This document shows positions 8,761-17,034 of a stretch of DNA of 64,000 nt, one piece after another (the first letter of the stretch is position 1; each line of letters begins with the position of its first letter). This stretch comes from Coprococcus phoceensis. Its GTDB lineage: Bacteria; Bacillota; Clostridia; Lachnospirales; Lachnospiraceae. The position numbers and the translations under genes were made by a program. The stretch spans positions 186,001 to 250,000 of the forward strand of contig NZ_FNWC01000007.1 of assembly GCF_900104635.1 (NCBI RefSeq). Reading direction: 5' to 3'. The notes below the pieces were generated by a model. The model saw only the letters and a list, made by a program, of their open reading frames with translations. It was not told the origin of the DNA and did no database searches.

Positions 8761-9414
8761 TTATTCAGATGCAGTAGTAAATGTCGGATACAAGGAATTC
8801 AATTTAATTCTTGCATCCTCCGTTCGAAATTGCCAGTTTACCTTTGCGGCTACGGTATTTCGTTCAACTTCCCATGCTGATAATTCCTTACGAAGATTTG
8901 AAATATTATCAATCCTTCTGTTCAAACATTGTCTGGTCATGACGTTAAGTTCGATTTCTGCAATATCAAGCCAGCTGCCATGTTTTGGTGTGTAGTGAAT
9001 CTCCAACCGTTTCATGATTCTTCTGGCTTCATCAGCAGGTATTATAGCACTACAAGGGTAACGTTTGTACAATGATGCTGGTTTATGTGTATTAAGATTA
9101 TCCATTACAAGAATTATTTTTTCTACATCTGGATACATGACATCGGCAAGATATTTGATTTCTTCTGCCCAGTCAATTGCAGTCCGATGTTCCCGAACAC
9201 TTACATGATGAGCTCCACCAAGCGGTTCTACGAATGCAAAAATGCTGCATGTACCATTTCTGACATACTCAGAATCTACTTTCTGGTCATTGCCGGGGCG
9301 CATAGGAAGTGGGGATCTTGCCTCGCCAAGTAACTGATATGGTTTTTCGTCCATACAAACAACGGGGCGTTGTGGGTTATATGGAAGTTCGTATACATCG
9401 AGAACATCCTCCAT
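8761..9414 (-). CDS. IS630-type transposase, frame B (catalytic DDE part)
   Basis: The reading frame contains the DDE triad: VCMDEKPYQLL, LVMDNLNTHKP and WLDIAEIELNV. Its own first ATG (9414) has no convincing ribosome site. The homologous frame continues upstream to the slippery site (LRPHKNEYWCIPSRED), so the domain is best read as the second half of a -1 frameshift fusion with frame A. Confidence 0.82.
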   Translation of the reverse strand: MEDVLDVYELPYNPQRPVVCMDEKPYQLLGEARSPLPMRPGNDQKVDSEYVRNGTCSIFAFVEPLGGAHHVSVREHRTAIDWAEEIKYLADVMYPDVEKIILVMDNLNTHKPASLYKRYPCSAIIPADEARRIMKRLEIHYTPKHGSWLDIAEIELNVMTRQCLNRRIDNISNLRKELSAWEVERNTVAAKVNWQFRTEDARIKLNSLYPTFTTASE

Positions 9415-9419
9415 ACAAG

Positions 9420-9929
9420 CTATAAATTCTGCGTCCTCTCTTGAGGGAATGCACCAGTATTCATTTTTGTGAGGTCGAAGTTTGTTTTTTTTAAGGCTCT
9501 ACGGATAGCATCTTTGCTAACCGGTGTATCAAGCACTACTTTGGCTTCTTTTTCCAGCAGACGCAAAGTCCATCTGGAATGACCTTCTGGAACAGGACCG
9601 CAGGCAAGTTCAATAATACGTGCTTCTGCACGTCCATCAAGGATACGCCTTGCATTGTCGGAATTGATATTTCTTTTGAACTCGGTAACCGCTTCAATGC
9701 CACCGGAAAAATATTTGGTCACTGTATTCGTTACAGTTGTCAGGCAAACACCATTTGATCTTGCGGATTGCTCATGGGTTAATACTTTCCCATGAGCCTC
9801 ATCCAAATCAATAATAATCTGGCATCTGCTTCGAATAGTTTTAGATGTATTACTTTTGCGAATTATAGATTTTAATGTCTTCAATTCATCATCTGTAAGT
9901 TTAATGACATATTTTCTTGGTCTTGCCAT
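9420..9929 (-). CDS. IS630-type transposase, frame A (DNA-binding part)
   Basis: About 170 residues starting MARPRKYVIKLTDDEL, with helix-turn-helix segments (QSARSNGVCLTTVTNTVTKY) that recognise the element ends. The frame ends at 9420 shortly before the catalytic part begins in the -1 frame. The true product is probably the fused protein made by slippage at 9485-9492. Alone, this frame could act as a repressor of transposition, as in IS1 and IS3 elements. Confidence 0.8.
   Translation of the reverse strand: MARPRKYVIKLTDDELKTLKSIIRKSNTSKTIRSRCQIIIDLDEAHGKVLTHEQSARSNGVCLTTVTNTVTKYFSGGIEAVTEFKRNINSDNARRILDGRAEARIIELACGPVPEGHSRWTLRLLEKEAKVVLDTPVSKDAIRRALKKTNFDLTKMNTGAFPQERTQNL
9485..9492 (-). 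other. Programmed -1 frameshift slippery site
   Basis: On the coding (minus) strand the frame-A codons TTA AAA AAA ACA contain the heptamer A AAA AAA followed by A and C. A -1 slip here leads exactly into the frame encoding the DDE domain, with no intervening stop. This is the standard arrangement for translational control of two-frame insertion sequences. Confidence 0.75.
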
Positions 9930-10020
9930 ATAAATCACCGCTGTTTTCTTTTATTTTAACATGAAGCGGCTATAATAGCTATAAATATTTAGTTAAATGT
10001 CAACAATACAGTACACTAGT

Positions 10021-10134
10021 GGGTTACTGAAAGAGTCGATTCATTTGATTTTTGCAGATAAAATTTGTATTATCATAACGCATGATTTAGAAATGGCATC
10101 TATTGCGGATACAAGTATAAATTTATCAGATTAA
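10021..10134 (+). pseudogene. ABC-transporter ATPase C-terminal stub
   Basis: The frame immediately after the IS630 right end encodes IIITHDLEMASIADTSINLSD and then TAA. This is the switch-His (H-loop) region and tail of an ABC ATPase. The Walker and signature motifs have been removed. The nearest permease fragment is at 17-19 kb, but no link between the two can be shown. Confidence 0.6.
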
Positions 10135-10364
10135 TGGTTAAAAAGGATTTTAATTACTTCTTTTTAAAAGGCAATAAATATTTCTTTAGGTCTTGTAAAG
10201 AGATGGAAACTATTTTTTATCATTATGCAGAAAATCATGTGGAAGAATTAAAATTTAGGAACGAATGTGTAGTAAGTGGAAATGAGTTCAATGAGTTTAT
10301 ACTACGAAAATTCGATTATAACCTTGGAAGAATATATAGACCTTTTTTGCAGTACATACGTTAA
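10134..10364 (+). CDS. Uncertain small ORF, 76 aa
   Basis: A short frame rich in Phe, Tyr and Lys with no good ribosome site. Its middle (FYHYAENHVEELK) is repeated in degraded form at 11085-11130 (FYHYTESHVEEL). This suggests duplicated fragments of one ancestral gene. It may not be expressed. Confidence 0.25.
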   Translation: MVKKDFNYFFLKGNKYFFRSCKEMETIFYHYAENHVEELKFRNECVVSGNEFNEFILRKFDYNLGRIYRPFLQYIR

Positions 10365-11150
10365 AACGTTAAGTTTGGTAGAATGCCCATTATATTCTAA
10401 GCAGCTTATAACTTGGAAAAAATGAAAAAAGTAGTTTTACAAGGGGATATATAAAAACTTAAAAAAATCCACGGTGTTACGAATTGTACAAATCTTTTTG
10501 GAATAATTTGAAGTTTTTAATCGGAAACGGGAATTGGGCACCAATAGAGTATTTGATGCTTCCAACAAGTACTTATAATTGTCTTAAAAGACAAAAGTTT
10601 TGTTTTATCCAGAATTTAGAACAAAAATATAATTCTGTTGAAAAATTATGCTGTATCCGAAAAATGGGTGTGCATTCTTCTGAAATTGTGATAAAGGCAC
10701 TGTAAAAATGGGATGATAAAGCAAAAAAACTATAGGTCACTCAATTCTGGAGCAGGAAAAAGATTTTTTGTGTCCGTGGGAAAATCGGTTTATGATGTAA
10801 AATGTAGATATTACAATACCGCTTTAAAAATAGTTCTGGGAGAATATGAAGAATACATATATAGGTGTTAAATTCAAATGCAGACAAGGAAAGATTTAAC
10901 TATTCGTATATATATCAAAGACTTTTTCGATATGGAAATGTTTATTGGCTTATGGAACATCAATTGCGGGACTTGTAAGTAAATGAGGATAGGTCTTTGA
11001 TGAAACTCATTTTATACCGGATGAAGCAATAATTCATGTGAAGTGCAGCAAATATTTTTTCTGGCGTTATTAAAAAATGAAAACTATTTTTATCATTATA
11101 CAGAAAGTCATGTGGAGGAATTGTAATATGAGAAACAGAGAGATGGGGGT
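10365..11150. other. Degraded intergenic tract
   Basis: About 790 bases of AT-rich sequence with only short unconvincing frames (for example 10484-10705, 73 codons). A decayed copy of the 10.2 kb segment sits near 11085-11130. It looks like gene debris between an insertion sequence and the next module. Confidence 0.5.
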
Positions 11151-11856
11151 GTGAAGAAAAACAGAATTATAGTAATTGCTGATGAAGGAGAAATGACATG
11201 GGAAAGTTTGATTTTGTTGGAACAACGAGCAGAGTTTTATCAAATGAAAAGTATCCAGGATGCCCTTTCCAACCTGACAGTTTTCTCTTATCATTTGATT
11301 TTAATTGCAGTAAAACGAGAACTGGAAATAGTATGCCAACTTGTAGAAGCAATCCGAAAGCTGGTGATAACACCTATGATTGTTTTATTACCGGATCATT
11401 CTGAAATGCGAAATAAAATCATTTACTTGGGGGGCAGATGTGGTATTGACACAACCGTATACAGCGGAAGAAGTCAGTCTGCAGTCGTATGCATTGATTC
11501 GCCGCTATACAGAATGGAAATCGGAAAGAAAAGAAGAAATCCCTGTTATGGTGGGAAAACTGAAAATCCTTCCACTTCAAAGAACAGTAGAATGGGAGCA
11601 TAAAAGAATCCCTGTTGTAAAAAGGGAGTTTGATTTTCTGTATCTGTTAGCAACTACGCCGGGAAGAGTATATACATACAGTCAGATCTATCAACTGGTA
11701 TGGCAGGAGTACCCACATGGGGATATTACAAATATTATTTACTGCATGGTACATCGACTGAAACAGAAATTGAAAAAAGTAGATGTAAATGCAGAGCATA
11801 TAATCAGCAGTGTAAAAGAGGTTGGATATTGTTTAAAAGTATATAAGGAATCATAG
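11151..11856 (+). pseudogene. OmpR-like winged-helix regulator with degenerate receiver, frameshifted
   Basis: Two overlapping frames read as one protein of about 230 residues. The first, from 11151, gives a receiver-like fold (NRIIVIADEGEMTWESLIL) where the usual phospho-Asp stretch reads FSYHLILIAV, so phosphorylation is unlikely. The second gives GADVVLTQPYTAEEV and then a complete winged helix (VVKREFDFLYLLATTPGRVYT, ending SVKEVGYCLKV). The break is one extra G in the G6 run near 11429-11434; five G would restore the frame. It could be real decay, phase variation or a sequencing error. It sits directly upstream of the TGACAG repeats it may bind. Confidence 0.75.
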
Positions 11857-11928
11857 AAGGCGGGTTTCTGAAAATGGAGCCTGCTTTTTATATGGCGAGA
11901 TTTGGTTGTAACTGTAATAGAAAAGAAA

Positions 11929-11995
11929 TGACAGGAAAACTGACAGTTATTTGACAGACAACTGACAGTCTGATGACAGATTCGTTTTGTATACT
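11929..11995 (+). promoter_or_regulatory. Activator-type promoter with five TGACAG direct repeats
   Basis: TGACAG occurs at 11929, 11941, 11952, 11963 and 11974, i.e. spacings of 12, 11, 11 and 11 bases, one helical turn each. The last copy ends ten bases before a -10 element TATACT (11990-11995), and no normal -35 is present. In-phase direct repeats covering the -35 are typical of OmpR- or SARP-type winged-helix activators. The frameshifted regulator at 11151-11856 is the obvious candidate binder. Confidence 0.75.
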
Positions 11996-12046
11996 ACTTC
12001 TTTATGTAAAAAATGGGCTTCGTTCCATGACATAAAGGAGCAGTGT

Positions 12047-12082
12047 ATGTGCCGGAAAGAGCTACAAAAGAGAAAAACCTAA
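12047..12082 (+). CDS. Putative leader peptide MCRKELQKRKT
   Basis: An 11-codon frame with AAGGAG six bases before its ATG, located 50 bases after the -10 element and ahead of two hairpins. The strong ribosome site on such a short frame, followed by a terminator-like stem and a stem that hides the next ribosome site, is the arrangement of ribosome-mediated attenuators. Its Lys/Arg-rich content may cause stalling; this is inferred. Confidence 0.5.
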   Translation: MCRKELQKRKT

Positions 12083-12104
12083 CTTCATATGCAGCGTTTG
12101 GTGG

Positions 12105-12144
12105 TGTCGCAATTCAAAACAGGATTGCGGCATCTTTCTTTTTG
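12105..12144 (+). terminator. Terminator-like attenuator stem in the leader
   Basis: TGTCGCAATT (12105-12114) pairs with GATTGCGGCA (12123-12132) around an 8-base loop, followed by the T-rich TCTTTCTTTTTG. It lies between the leader peptide and the sigma-like gene, so it would stop transcription early unless disrupted. Confidence 0.55.
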
Positions 12145-12201
12145 TGGAGAAAACTCCGGTTCATACAGTCTTTTGCCTGTGAGAAGGCAAGGTCACCGCC
12201 A

Positions 12202-12235
12202 CTCCGATTTGATTTCAAAAAAATTCAGATCGGAG
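12202..12235 (+). promoter_or_regulatory. Hairpin that hides the ribosome binding site of the sigma-like gene
   Basis: CTCCGATTTGA (12202-12212) pairs with TCAGATCGGAG (12225-12235) over 11 positions. The right arm contains the GGAGG used by the GTG start at 12246. An alternative ACTCCG occurs at 12152 and could compete. This looks like a translational switch. Confidence 0.55.
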
Positions 12236-12245
12236 GAAAAGAAAG

Positions 12246-12677
12246 GTGACATTTCATAAAGCAAAAGAAGAATCTAAATGGAAACAGTGGAAGGAGCAGG
12301 AGGAACGGATTTTGCGAAAATCCGGTGTCAGTGAAGAGGTAATCCAAAGACTTCGTGAATTAGACTGGCAGGACTTTAATGCGGAGCGGAGATTCTGGGA
12401 ACATTTTTCTTCTAATCAAGAAGAATTATACACCAGGGAATTGGAAGAACCATCTTCAGTGGTGCTTAATATTCAACAGTTACTTGACAGTGTGGAAAAT
12501 GAGCAACTGTTACAGGTTCTTTTGGAGTCGGATAAGAAAACACTGCAGATTTTACTTCTGAAGATGTGGGGATTTTCAGTTCATGAAATTGCAGGCCAGA
12601 TGGGACTGCCGGAAAAGACCATTTATACACGGATTGAGCGATTAAAGAAAAAAATTAAAAAAGTTTTGAAGAAGTGA
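12246..12677 (+). CDS. Sigma-70 region 4-like helix-turn-helix protein
   Basis: 143 residues from GTG 12246, nine bases after GGAGG. The N-terminal half is charged and helical (KWKQWKEQEERILRKSG). The C-terminal 45 residues form a sigma region-4/LuxR-like helix-turn-helix (MWGFSVHEIAGQMGLPEKTI) with a Lys-rich tail. No region 2 is present, so it is an accessory or stand-alone DNA-binding protein rather than a full sigma factor. It is the first gene after the TGACAG promoter and the attenuator and probably shares a transcript with the helicase. Confidence 0.75.
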   Translation: MTFHKAKEESKWKQWKEQEERILRKSGVSEEVIQRLRELDWQDFNAERRFWEHFSSNQEELYTRELEEPSSVVLNIQQLLDSVENEQLLQVLLESDKKTLQILLLKMWGFSVHEIAGQMGLPEKTIYTRIERLKKKIKKVLKK

Positions 12678-13073
12678 AGAAAAATGGGGTATCTCATCGG
12701 CTCTATATATGAAAGGGGTAATTGCCCCTCGTTCCTTGATAACCACATACCAGCATTACAGGTACGTTCCCAAAGATAGAAGCGTGACAGCATAAGCGCC
12801 AGGACGGATGGGGACAAGCACTGCTGGATTGTTATGGAAAGGTCTGTCCAAAGACTATGGCGGATCATTTCGTGAGAAAACTGTCAGTGCCTGTTCTCAT
12901 TCTGAGCGACTCCTTATAGCTGTGAATGGACTTTCGCAGGTCTTTCGCCAGGAGCATCGGAGGGGGATAATGATACGAATTTCTTCCCATAAGGAAGAGG
13001 ATGGACTCTAAGTTGTAATCAGCAAGACTTTCAGAAAATCTGCGAGCGGTGCCAAGCGAAGCATCCGCCTGTA
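12678..13073. other. Region between sigma-like gene and helicase
   Basis: 396 bases without a convincing gene. Several 20-65 codon frames overlap, none with a clear ribosome site. The helicase frame is open upstream of its first ATG back to about 12993 and would encode CNQQDFQKICERC..., but no usual start codon lies there. Confidence 0.4.
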
Positions 13074-15110
13074 ATGTTCCCTACCATAGATGTGGTGTGG
13101 CAGCCGGGGAGTCGAGGACAAATACGGTACCAAAGAAAAGAAGAAACGATAAGAAATCAAAAAAGAGCGCATCAGGAAGTGGAGAAGATCTTCCGGGTGC
13201 TATTTCCGGAACAGGGACTGGCAGTCAGGGAAGAGCAGATCCGTCTATGCCATGAAATGCTGGATACTCTGCTGGGAGAACAGATTGCCTTGTGTGATGC
13301 AGGGGTAGGAATTGGGAAGACCTATGCCTATCTGGTAGCCTGTGTATTATTGCGGAAGTATTCCATGCTGACAGGGCGAGGAAATCCATTGGAACAGCGC
13401 CCGGTGGTGGTGTCCACCTCCAGCATTGCATTGCAGAAAGCCATTTTAACAGAATATATTCCCTTTTTGTCCAGGGTGCTGCTGGAGCAAGGAATCATTC
13501 AGTCCCCGCTTCGGGCAGTGGTGCGAAAAGGGAAAGAACACTTTGTCTGTGACAATAGGCTGGAACAACGAATCGAAGCAATCCGCCATAAACAGAAGAA
13601 TGCTGTTCAAAAAGCAGCATTACTGTCCTTGCGAAAGCATTACGATATGGATAGCGTAAAGAATCTGAGCGGGTTTGACAGAAGGCTGGTCTGTGTGCCG
13701 AAATTCTGTCCAAGAGAATGTCCGGGCAGGCAGATGTGCCGCTATCAGAGATATCTGGAAGAATCCAGGAAACAGGATGTGTTCATTCAAATCTGTAATC
13801 ATAATTATTTACTGGCAGATGCATATCACAGAGCAGAAGGATACAAGCCTTTATTGTCTGATTATCGGACGTTGATTGTAGATGAAGCTCATAAGTTACC
13901 GGAAGCGGCAAGGCAGATGTTTGGAAAAAACCTGTGTATGGATGATATCCGGGAAATAGCATATTATCTGGAACGGGAGCATCAGAAAGAAGAGGCAAAA
14001 ATCCTGCGGACAGTCATGCATGACGCATTGCATGTTGTTGGTGCAGAACACCGAATTGGAAAAGGAATCCGGGAAACGTTCCGTAATACAACAAATAGTG
14101 TGGTTTCTCTGTGGGAAGGCGTAGAGATGCTGGAATTTCTTTTAGAAAAGCTGGAGCGAAGTGTTCCAAAGTGGATATGGAACCGGCTGGAAGAAGCAAA
14201 GGATGTGCTGGAGTGTTTTTGTAGCAGCGATGAGAAATATGTTCGTTATCTGCATTTGGATACAGAGCAGCTTCCCGTTTTGTGTGCAGCTAGCCGGGAA
14301 ATCCCAGGACTGCTCCGGAAGATGTTATGGAACTGGGAAGAAGGAATGTCCGCCATCTTGACCAGTGGGACACTAAAGGCAGGAACAGGCTTTTTACGCA
14401 CCAGGCAGATCACCGGGCTGGAGGGAAGGGCAGGAGTGCAGGAATATGTGGCAGAGTCCCCTTTTTCCTACGAAAAGAATTGTCTGCTATACCTGCCAAA
14501 GACGTTGGATCATTGCAGGAGAGGAAGCCGGGAAGAGGCGGTGATGGTGGCAAACCATATCCATTCTCTGATCTGTTCCACTTATGGGCATACGCTGGTA
14601 CTGTTTACTTCTTATACACTGATGGGAAGTGTGTATCAGATTTTAAGAGATAGCCTGCCATTTCCCATGGTGGAAGTATGGAGACACTCCCAGGAAGAAA
14701 TCCTGCGCTTTAAGACCATGGAGAATGGGGTACTGTTTGCAGCAGGCTCTTGTTGGGAAGGAGTAGACTTTCCGGGAGATATGGTGTCTTCCCTTATCAT
14801 TGTGAAACTGCCCTTTGCAGTGCCGGATCCCATCAGTGAAGCAGAGAAGGAAACCTATGATTCCCTGGAAACCTATATTCAGTCCATCATTGTGCCGGAT
14901 ATGCAGAAGAAACTGCGCCAGGGATTTGGGAGAGCCATTCGTACAGAAACTGATACTTGTGTGGTGTCTATTTTAGATATTCGGGCGGTAAAAGGCGGCA
15001 AGTATCACGAAGATGTGATGTGTGCGCTTCCGTCCTGCCGGATAGCAGAAGAGTTGAAAGAGGTACAGGATTTCATCCGCAGCCGGAAAGGTGTAGAGTA
15101 TTATTTGTAA
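13074..15110 (+). CDS. XPD/DinG-type Fe-S DNA helicase
   Basis: 678 residues, a superfamily-2 ATP-dependent DNA helicase of the Rad3/XPD/DinG group. Walker A is DAGVGIGKT (75-83) and motif II is IVDEAHKL (near 270). Four cysteines between them (VCVPKFCPRECPGRQMC, about 207-221) fit the Fe-S cluster of this group. Motif VI is QGFGRAIR (near 616). Such enzymes act on stalled or damaged DNA; here it is the last gene of a short regulated module and may be an accessory-element gene. The first ATG lacks a good ribosome site, so the true start is uncertain. Confidence 0.88.
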   Translation: MFPTIDVVWQPGSRGQIRYQRKEETIRNQKRAHQEVEKIFRVLFPEQGLAVREEQIRLCHEMLDTLLGEQIALCDAGVGIGKTYAYLVACVLLRKYSMLTGRGNPLEQRPVVVSTSSIALQKAILTEYIPFLSRVLLEQGIIQSPLRAVVRKGKEHFVCDNRLEQRIEAIRHKQKNAVQKAALLSLRKHYDMDSVKNLSGFDRRLVCVPKFCPRECPGRQMCRYQRYLEESRKQDVFIQICNHNYLLADAYHRAEGYKPLLSDYRTLIVDEAHKLPEAARQMFGKNLCMDDIREIAYYLEREHQKEEAKILRTVMHDALHVVGAEHRIGKGIRETFRNTTNSVVSLWEGVEMLEFLLEKLERSVPKWIWNRLEEAKDVLECFCSSDEKYVRYLHLDTEQLPVLCAASREIPGLLRKMLWNWEEGMSAILTSGTLKAGTGFLRTRQITGLEGRAGVQEYVAESPFSYEKNCLLYLPKTLDHCRRGSREEAVMVANHIHSLICSTYGHTLVLFTSYTLMGSVYQILRDSLPFPMVEVWRHSQEEILRFKTMENGVLFAAGSCWEGVDFPGDMVSSLIIVKLPFAVPDPISEAEKETYDSLETYIQSIIVPDMQKKLRQGFGRAIRTETDTCVVSILDIRAVKGGKYHEDVMCALPSCRIAEELKEVQDFIRSRKGVEYYL

Positions 15111-15637
15111 TAGGCAAAATTCTCTTTCCAGCCTTGTTGCTTGTGCTTATTTTCCAGACGCTTTTAGGGGAAAAGTTTAGTACAGTTTTTGGGGCGGTTT
15201 TGGAGAGATTTGTGTACCGGTACGAGGGAAACCTCAACGGCATAGAAAATGCGGTAGTTCTTTTGAGTTATCCGGAAAAAGCATTTGGTAATCCCAAAGC
15301 ATTGCGTGCTTTCATCAGTACAAACGTAGCCCTATCTACACAGGAGATTCTTTCCTGGTATGTGTGTCGATGGCCGATTGAAGTATTTTTCCGCCAATGT
15401 AAGGAGAAACTGGCACTGGACGGCTATCAGATACGCTCTGCACAGGGGATCAAAAGGTACTGGCTGCTTATGTCACTGGCACATTTCATGTGTGCAGTAG
15501 GTACTGGTAGATTCTGCTCGTTTGAAACTGGATATCACGAAATCTGTGATACCATTCAGCTGGAAAAGTATCGTTATCTTTTTCAATGCGCAAAGGAAAG
15601 TAATGATTTTGATTCATTTATGAAATTCGCAGTGTAG
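15111..15637 (+). pseudogene. DDE transposase, C-terminal fragment (IS4/IS701-like)
   Basis: The frame from just after the helicase stop to 15637 encodes LSWYVCRWPIEVFFRQCKEK, which holds the last catalytic Glu and the Y-R-IEVFF signature of IS4/IS701-type transposases. A tail that is often conserved follows. The first two catalytic Asp are missing, and the first 30 residues look foreign. It ends about 35 bases before the surviving CD-NTase sequence, so it marks the insertion or deletion that cut the CBASS operon. Confidence 0.7.
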
Positions 15638-15671
15638 TTTTGTGCAATTTTTCAAATTTGCTCATTTATAG

Positions 15672-16547
15672 TTAAGAAATAAAATTGGCAACAAGTTTGA
15701 AGAAAAGGGGAGAAAAAAACCTCAACATTGTACACAGGGATCTTATGCCATGAAAACAGCTATTATGCCCTTAGATGGCGATGAGTTTGACCTAGATAAT
15801 GGAGTTTATCTGAGAGGATATTCAACAGATCAGGATGATTGGCCAGCTGCTCAGACTGTACATACATGGGTAAAAGAGGCTGTAGAAAAACATACTTCAA
15901 ATTCACCAATCGATAAAAATACCTGTATTAGAGTTGTATATGAAGATAAGTATCATATTGATTTACCAATTTATATCATGGGTGAGAATAGTGCTGGAGA
16001 TAGTATAGCATATTTAGCTCATAAATCTAAAGGGTGGATTGAAAGCGATCCTAAAGCATTTACAGCTTGGTTTCAGGGATATGTTAATGAAAATGGGCAG
16101 GAAATCCGTCGCATGGTAAAATACTTGAAAGCATGGAAAGATTATAAGAACATTGATATTAAAGGAATGGCAATAACAATTTTAGTATGCAATAATTTTA
16201 GTGTGACTGAAAAACGGGATGATTTATCTTTATTGGACACTGTTACGAATATTATTGATTTTTTAGAGGATAGTTTCCATTGTTATAAACCAGTTACTCC
16301 TACTGATGAGGATTTGTTTGCAGATGTTAGTGAGACTTCAAAAAATGAAATCTTAAAAGGACTTAATAATTTAAAAAAGAAATTAGATGCTGCAATAAAT
16401 GAAAAGAGTAACGAGAAGGACGCGACAGATATTCTTCAAAAAGTTTTTGGTGAAAGATTTCCAACTGGAGAAGATGCCGATAAAGATATAGCAGAGAGTA
16501 CGGCAGGATCAATAAAATTAGGGAACGAGGATAAACATTTTGCATAA
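15672..16547 (+). pseudogene. DncV-like CD-NTase (CBASS cyclic-dinucleotide synthase), N-terminus missing
   Basis: The homologous frame is open from 15672. It retains the nucleotidyltransferase G-S motif (TQGSYAMKTA), the catalytic Asp pair (DEFDLDNGVYL) and the third Asp (HIDLPIYI). Further matches to V. cholerae DncV follow (GWIESDPKAFTAWF, KYLKAWKDY). A TAG at 15669 and the transposase fragment remove the first helix and the start codon. The first ATG, 15750, lies after the G-S motif and would give a 265-residue inactive protein. In an intact operon this enzyme makes the second messenger that triggers an effector after phage infection. It overlaps the next gene by eight bases. Confidence 0.85.
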
Positions 16548-17034
16548 AGATGTATATGAATATTTAGTGGAAAGTGGAATTTCCTGCGAATATATGGAGA
16601 AAGAAAAACAAATAAAGATTTTCATTCAAACTGAAGGAAACCAGTATGAATTACGCATGAAATTTCCACAATATTATCCTTATGAATTTCCAGAAATTTA
16701 TATCGAGGATCAAAAAGAACTTTGTATACCACATTTATATACAGACAATAAATTGTGCTTATATGATACAAACGAAGTATTGCCAAATCCGGAACGATAT
16801 CGAGAAGAAGCCCTGGAGAGTGTCAGACGTGCAAAAGATTTATTGGTAAGTAGCGAAAAACAAGAAAATATAATTGATTATCAAATAGAGGCGATTTCTT
16901 TTTGGGATGCTAAGGCAACTGGAAAAATTGATTATCTGGGATCTGGAAATACAGATACACATTTATTGTGGAGTTGTGAATGGTTAGATGGCAGCTTGGA
17001 AATCTTGCAAAGGATGAGCAGGTATCTTGTGTAG
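16540..17034 (+). pseudogene. Cap2-type E2-like domain (CBASS type II), truncated
   Basis: Starts at TTG 16540, overlapping the CD-NTase stop, with GAGG upstream. About 145 residues show a ubiquitin-conjugating (E2) fold: FPQYYPYEFPEIYIED, then HLYTDNKLCLYD with the expected catalytic Cys. In type II CBASS, Cap2 is an E2-E1 fusion that attaches the CD-NTase to targets. Here the E1 (ThiF-like) domain, the Cap3 peptidase and any effector are absent. The coding homology ends near 16985, where the sequence runs into a permease fragment; the last 15 residues come from that junction. Confidence 0.82.

Larger units (their letters stand above)
8720..10018. mobile_element. IS630-type insertion sequence, copy 2 (different lineage)
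   Basis: Bounded by CTAG on both sides (TA duplication at 8720-8721 and 10017-10018). The imperfect inverted ends start GTGTGCTGTATCGTTGA on the left and GTGTACTGTATTGTTGA on the right (complement). It contains a two-frame transposase on the minus strand. Its ends and protein differ clearly from copy 1. Confidence 0.85.

Noticed and set aside
10484..10705. A 73-codon frame in the degraded tract
   Set aside because: No ribosome site, no start context and low-complexity composition; kept as part of the degraded region.
12043..12249. A 68-codon frame starting GTG at 12043
   Set aside because: The well-placed ribosome site fits the ATG at 12047 in another frame. The long frame runs through both regulatory hairpins and has no protein-like pattern.
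14957..15110. Start of the transposase fragment inside the helicase end
   Set aside because: The overlap is only an open frame against the strand of a well-conserved helicase tail; transposase similarity begins after about 15200.
15750..16547. A complete 265-residue protein starting at ATG 15750
   Set aside because: The homologous frame continues upstream through the G-S motif to 15672, so ATG 15750 is an internal Met of a truncated gene.
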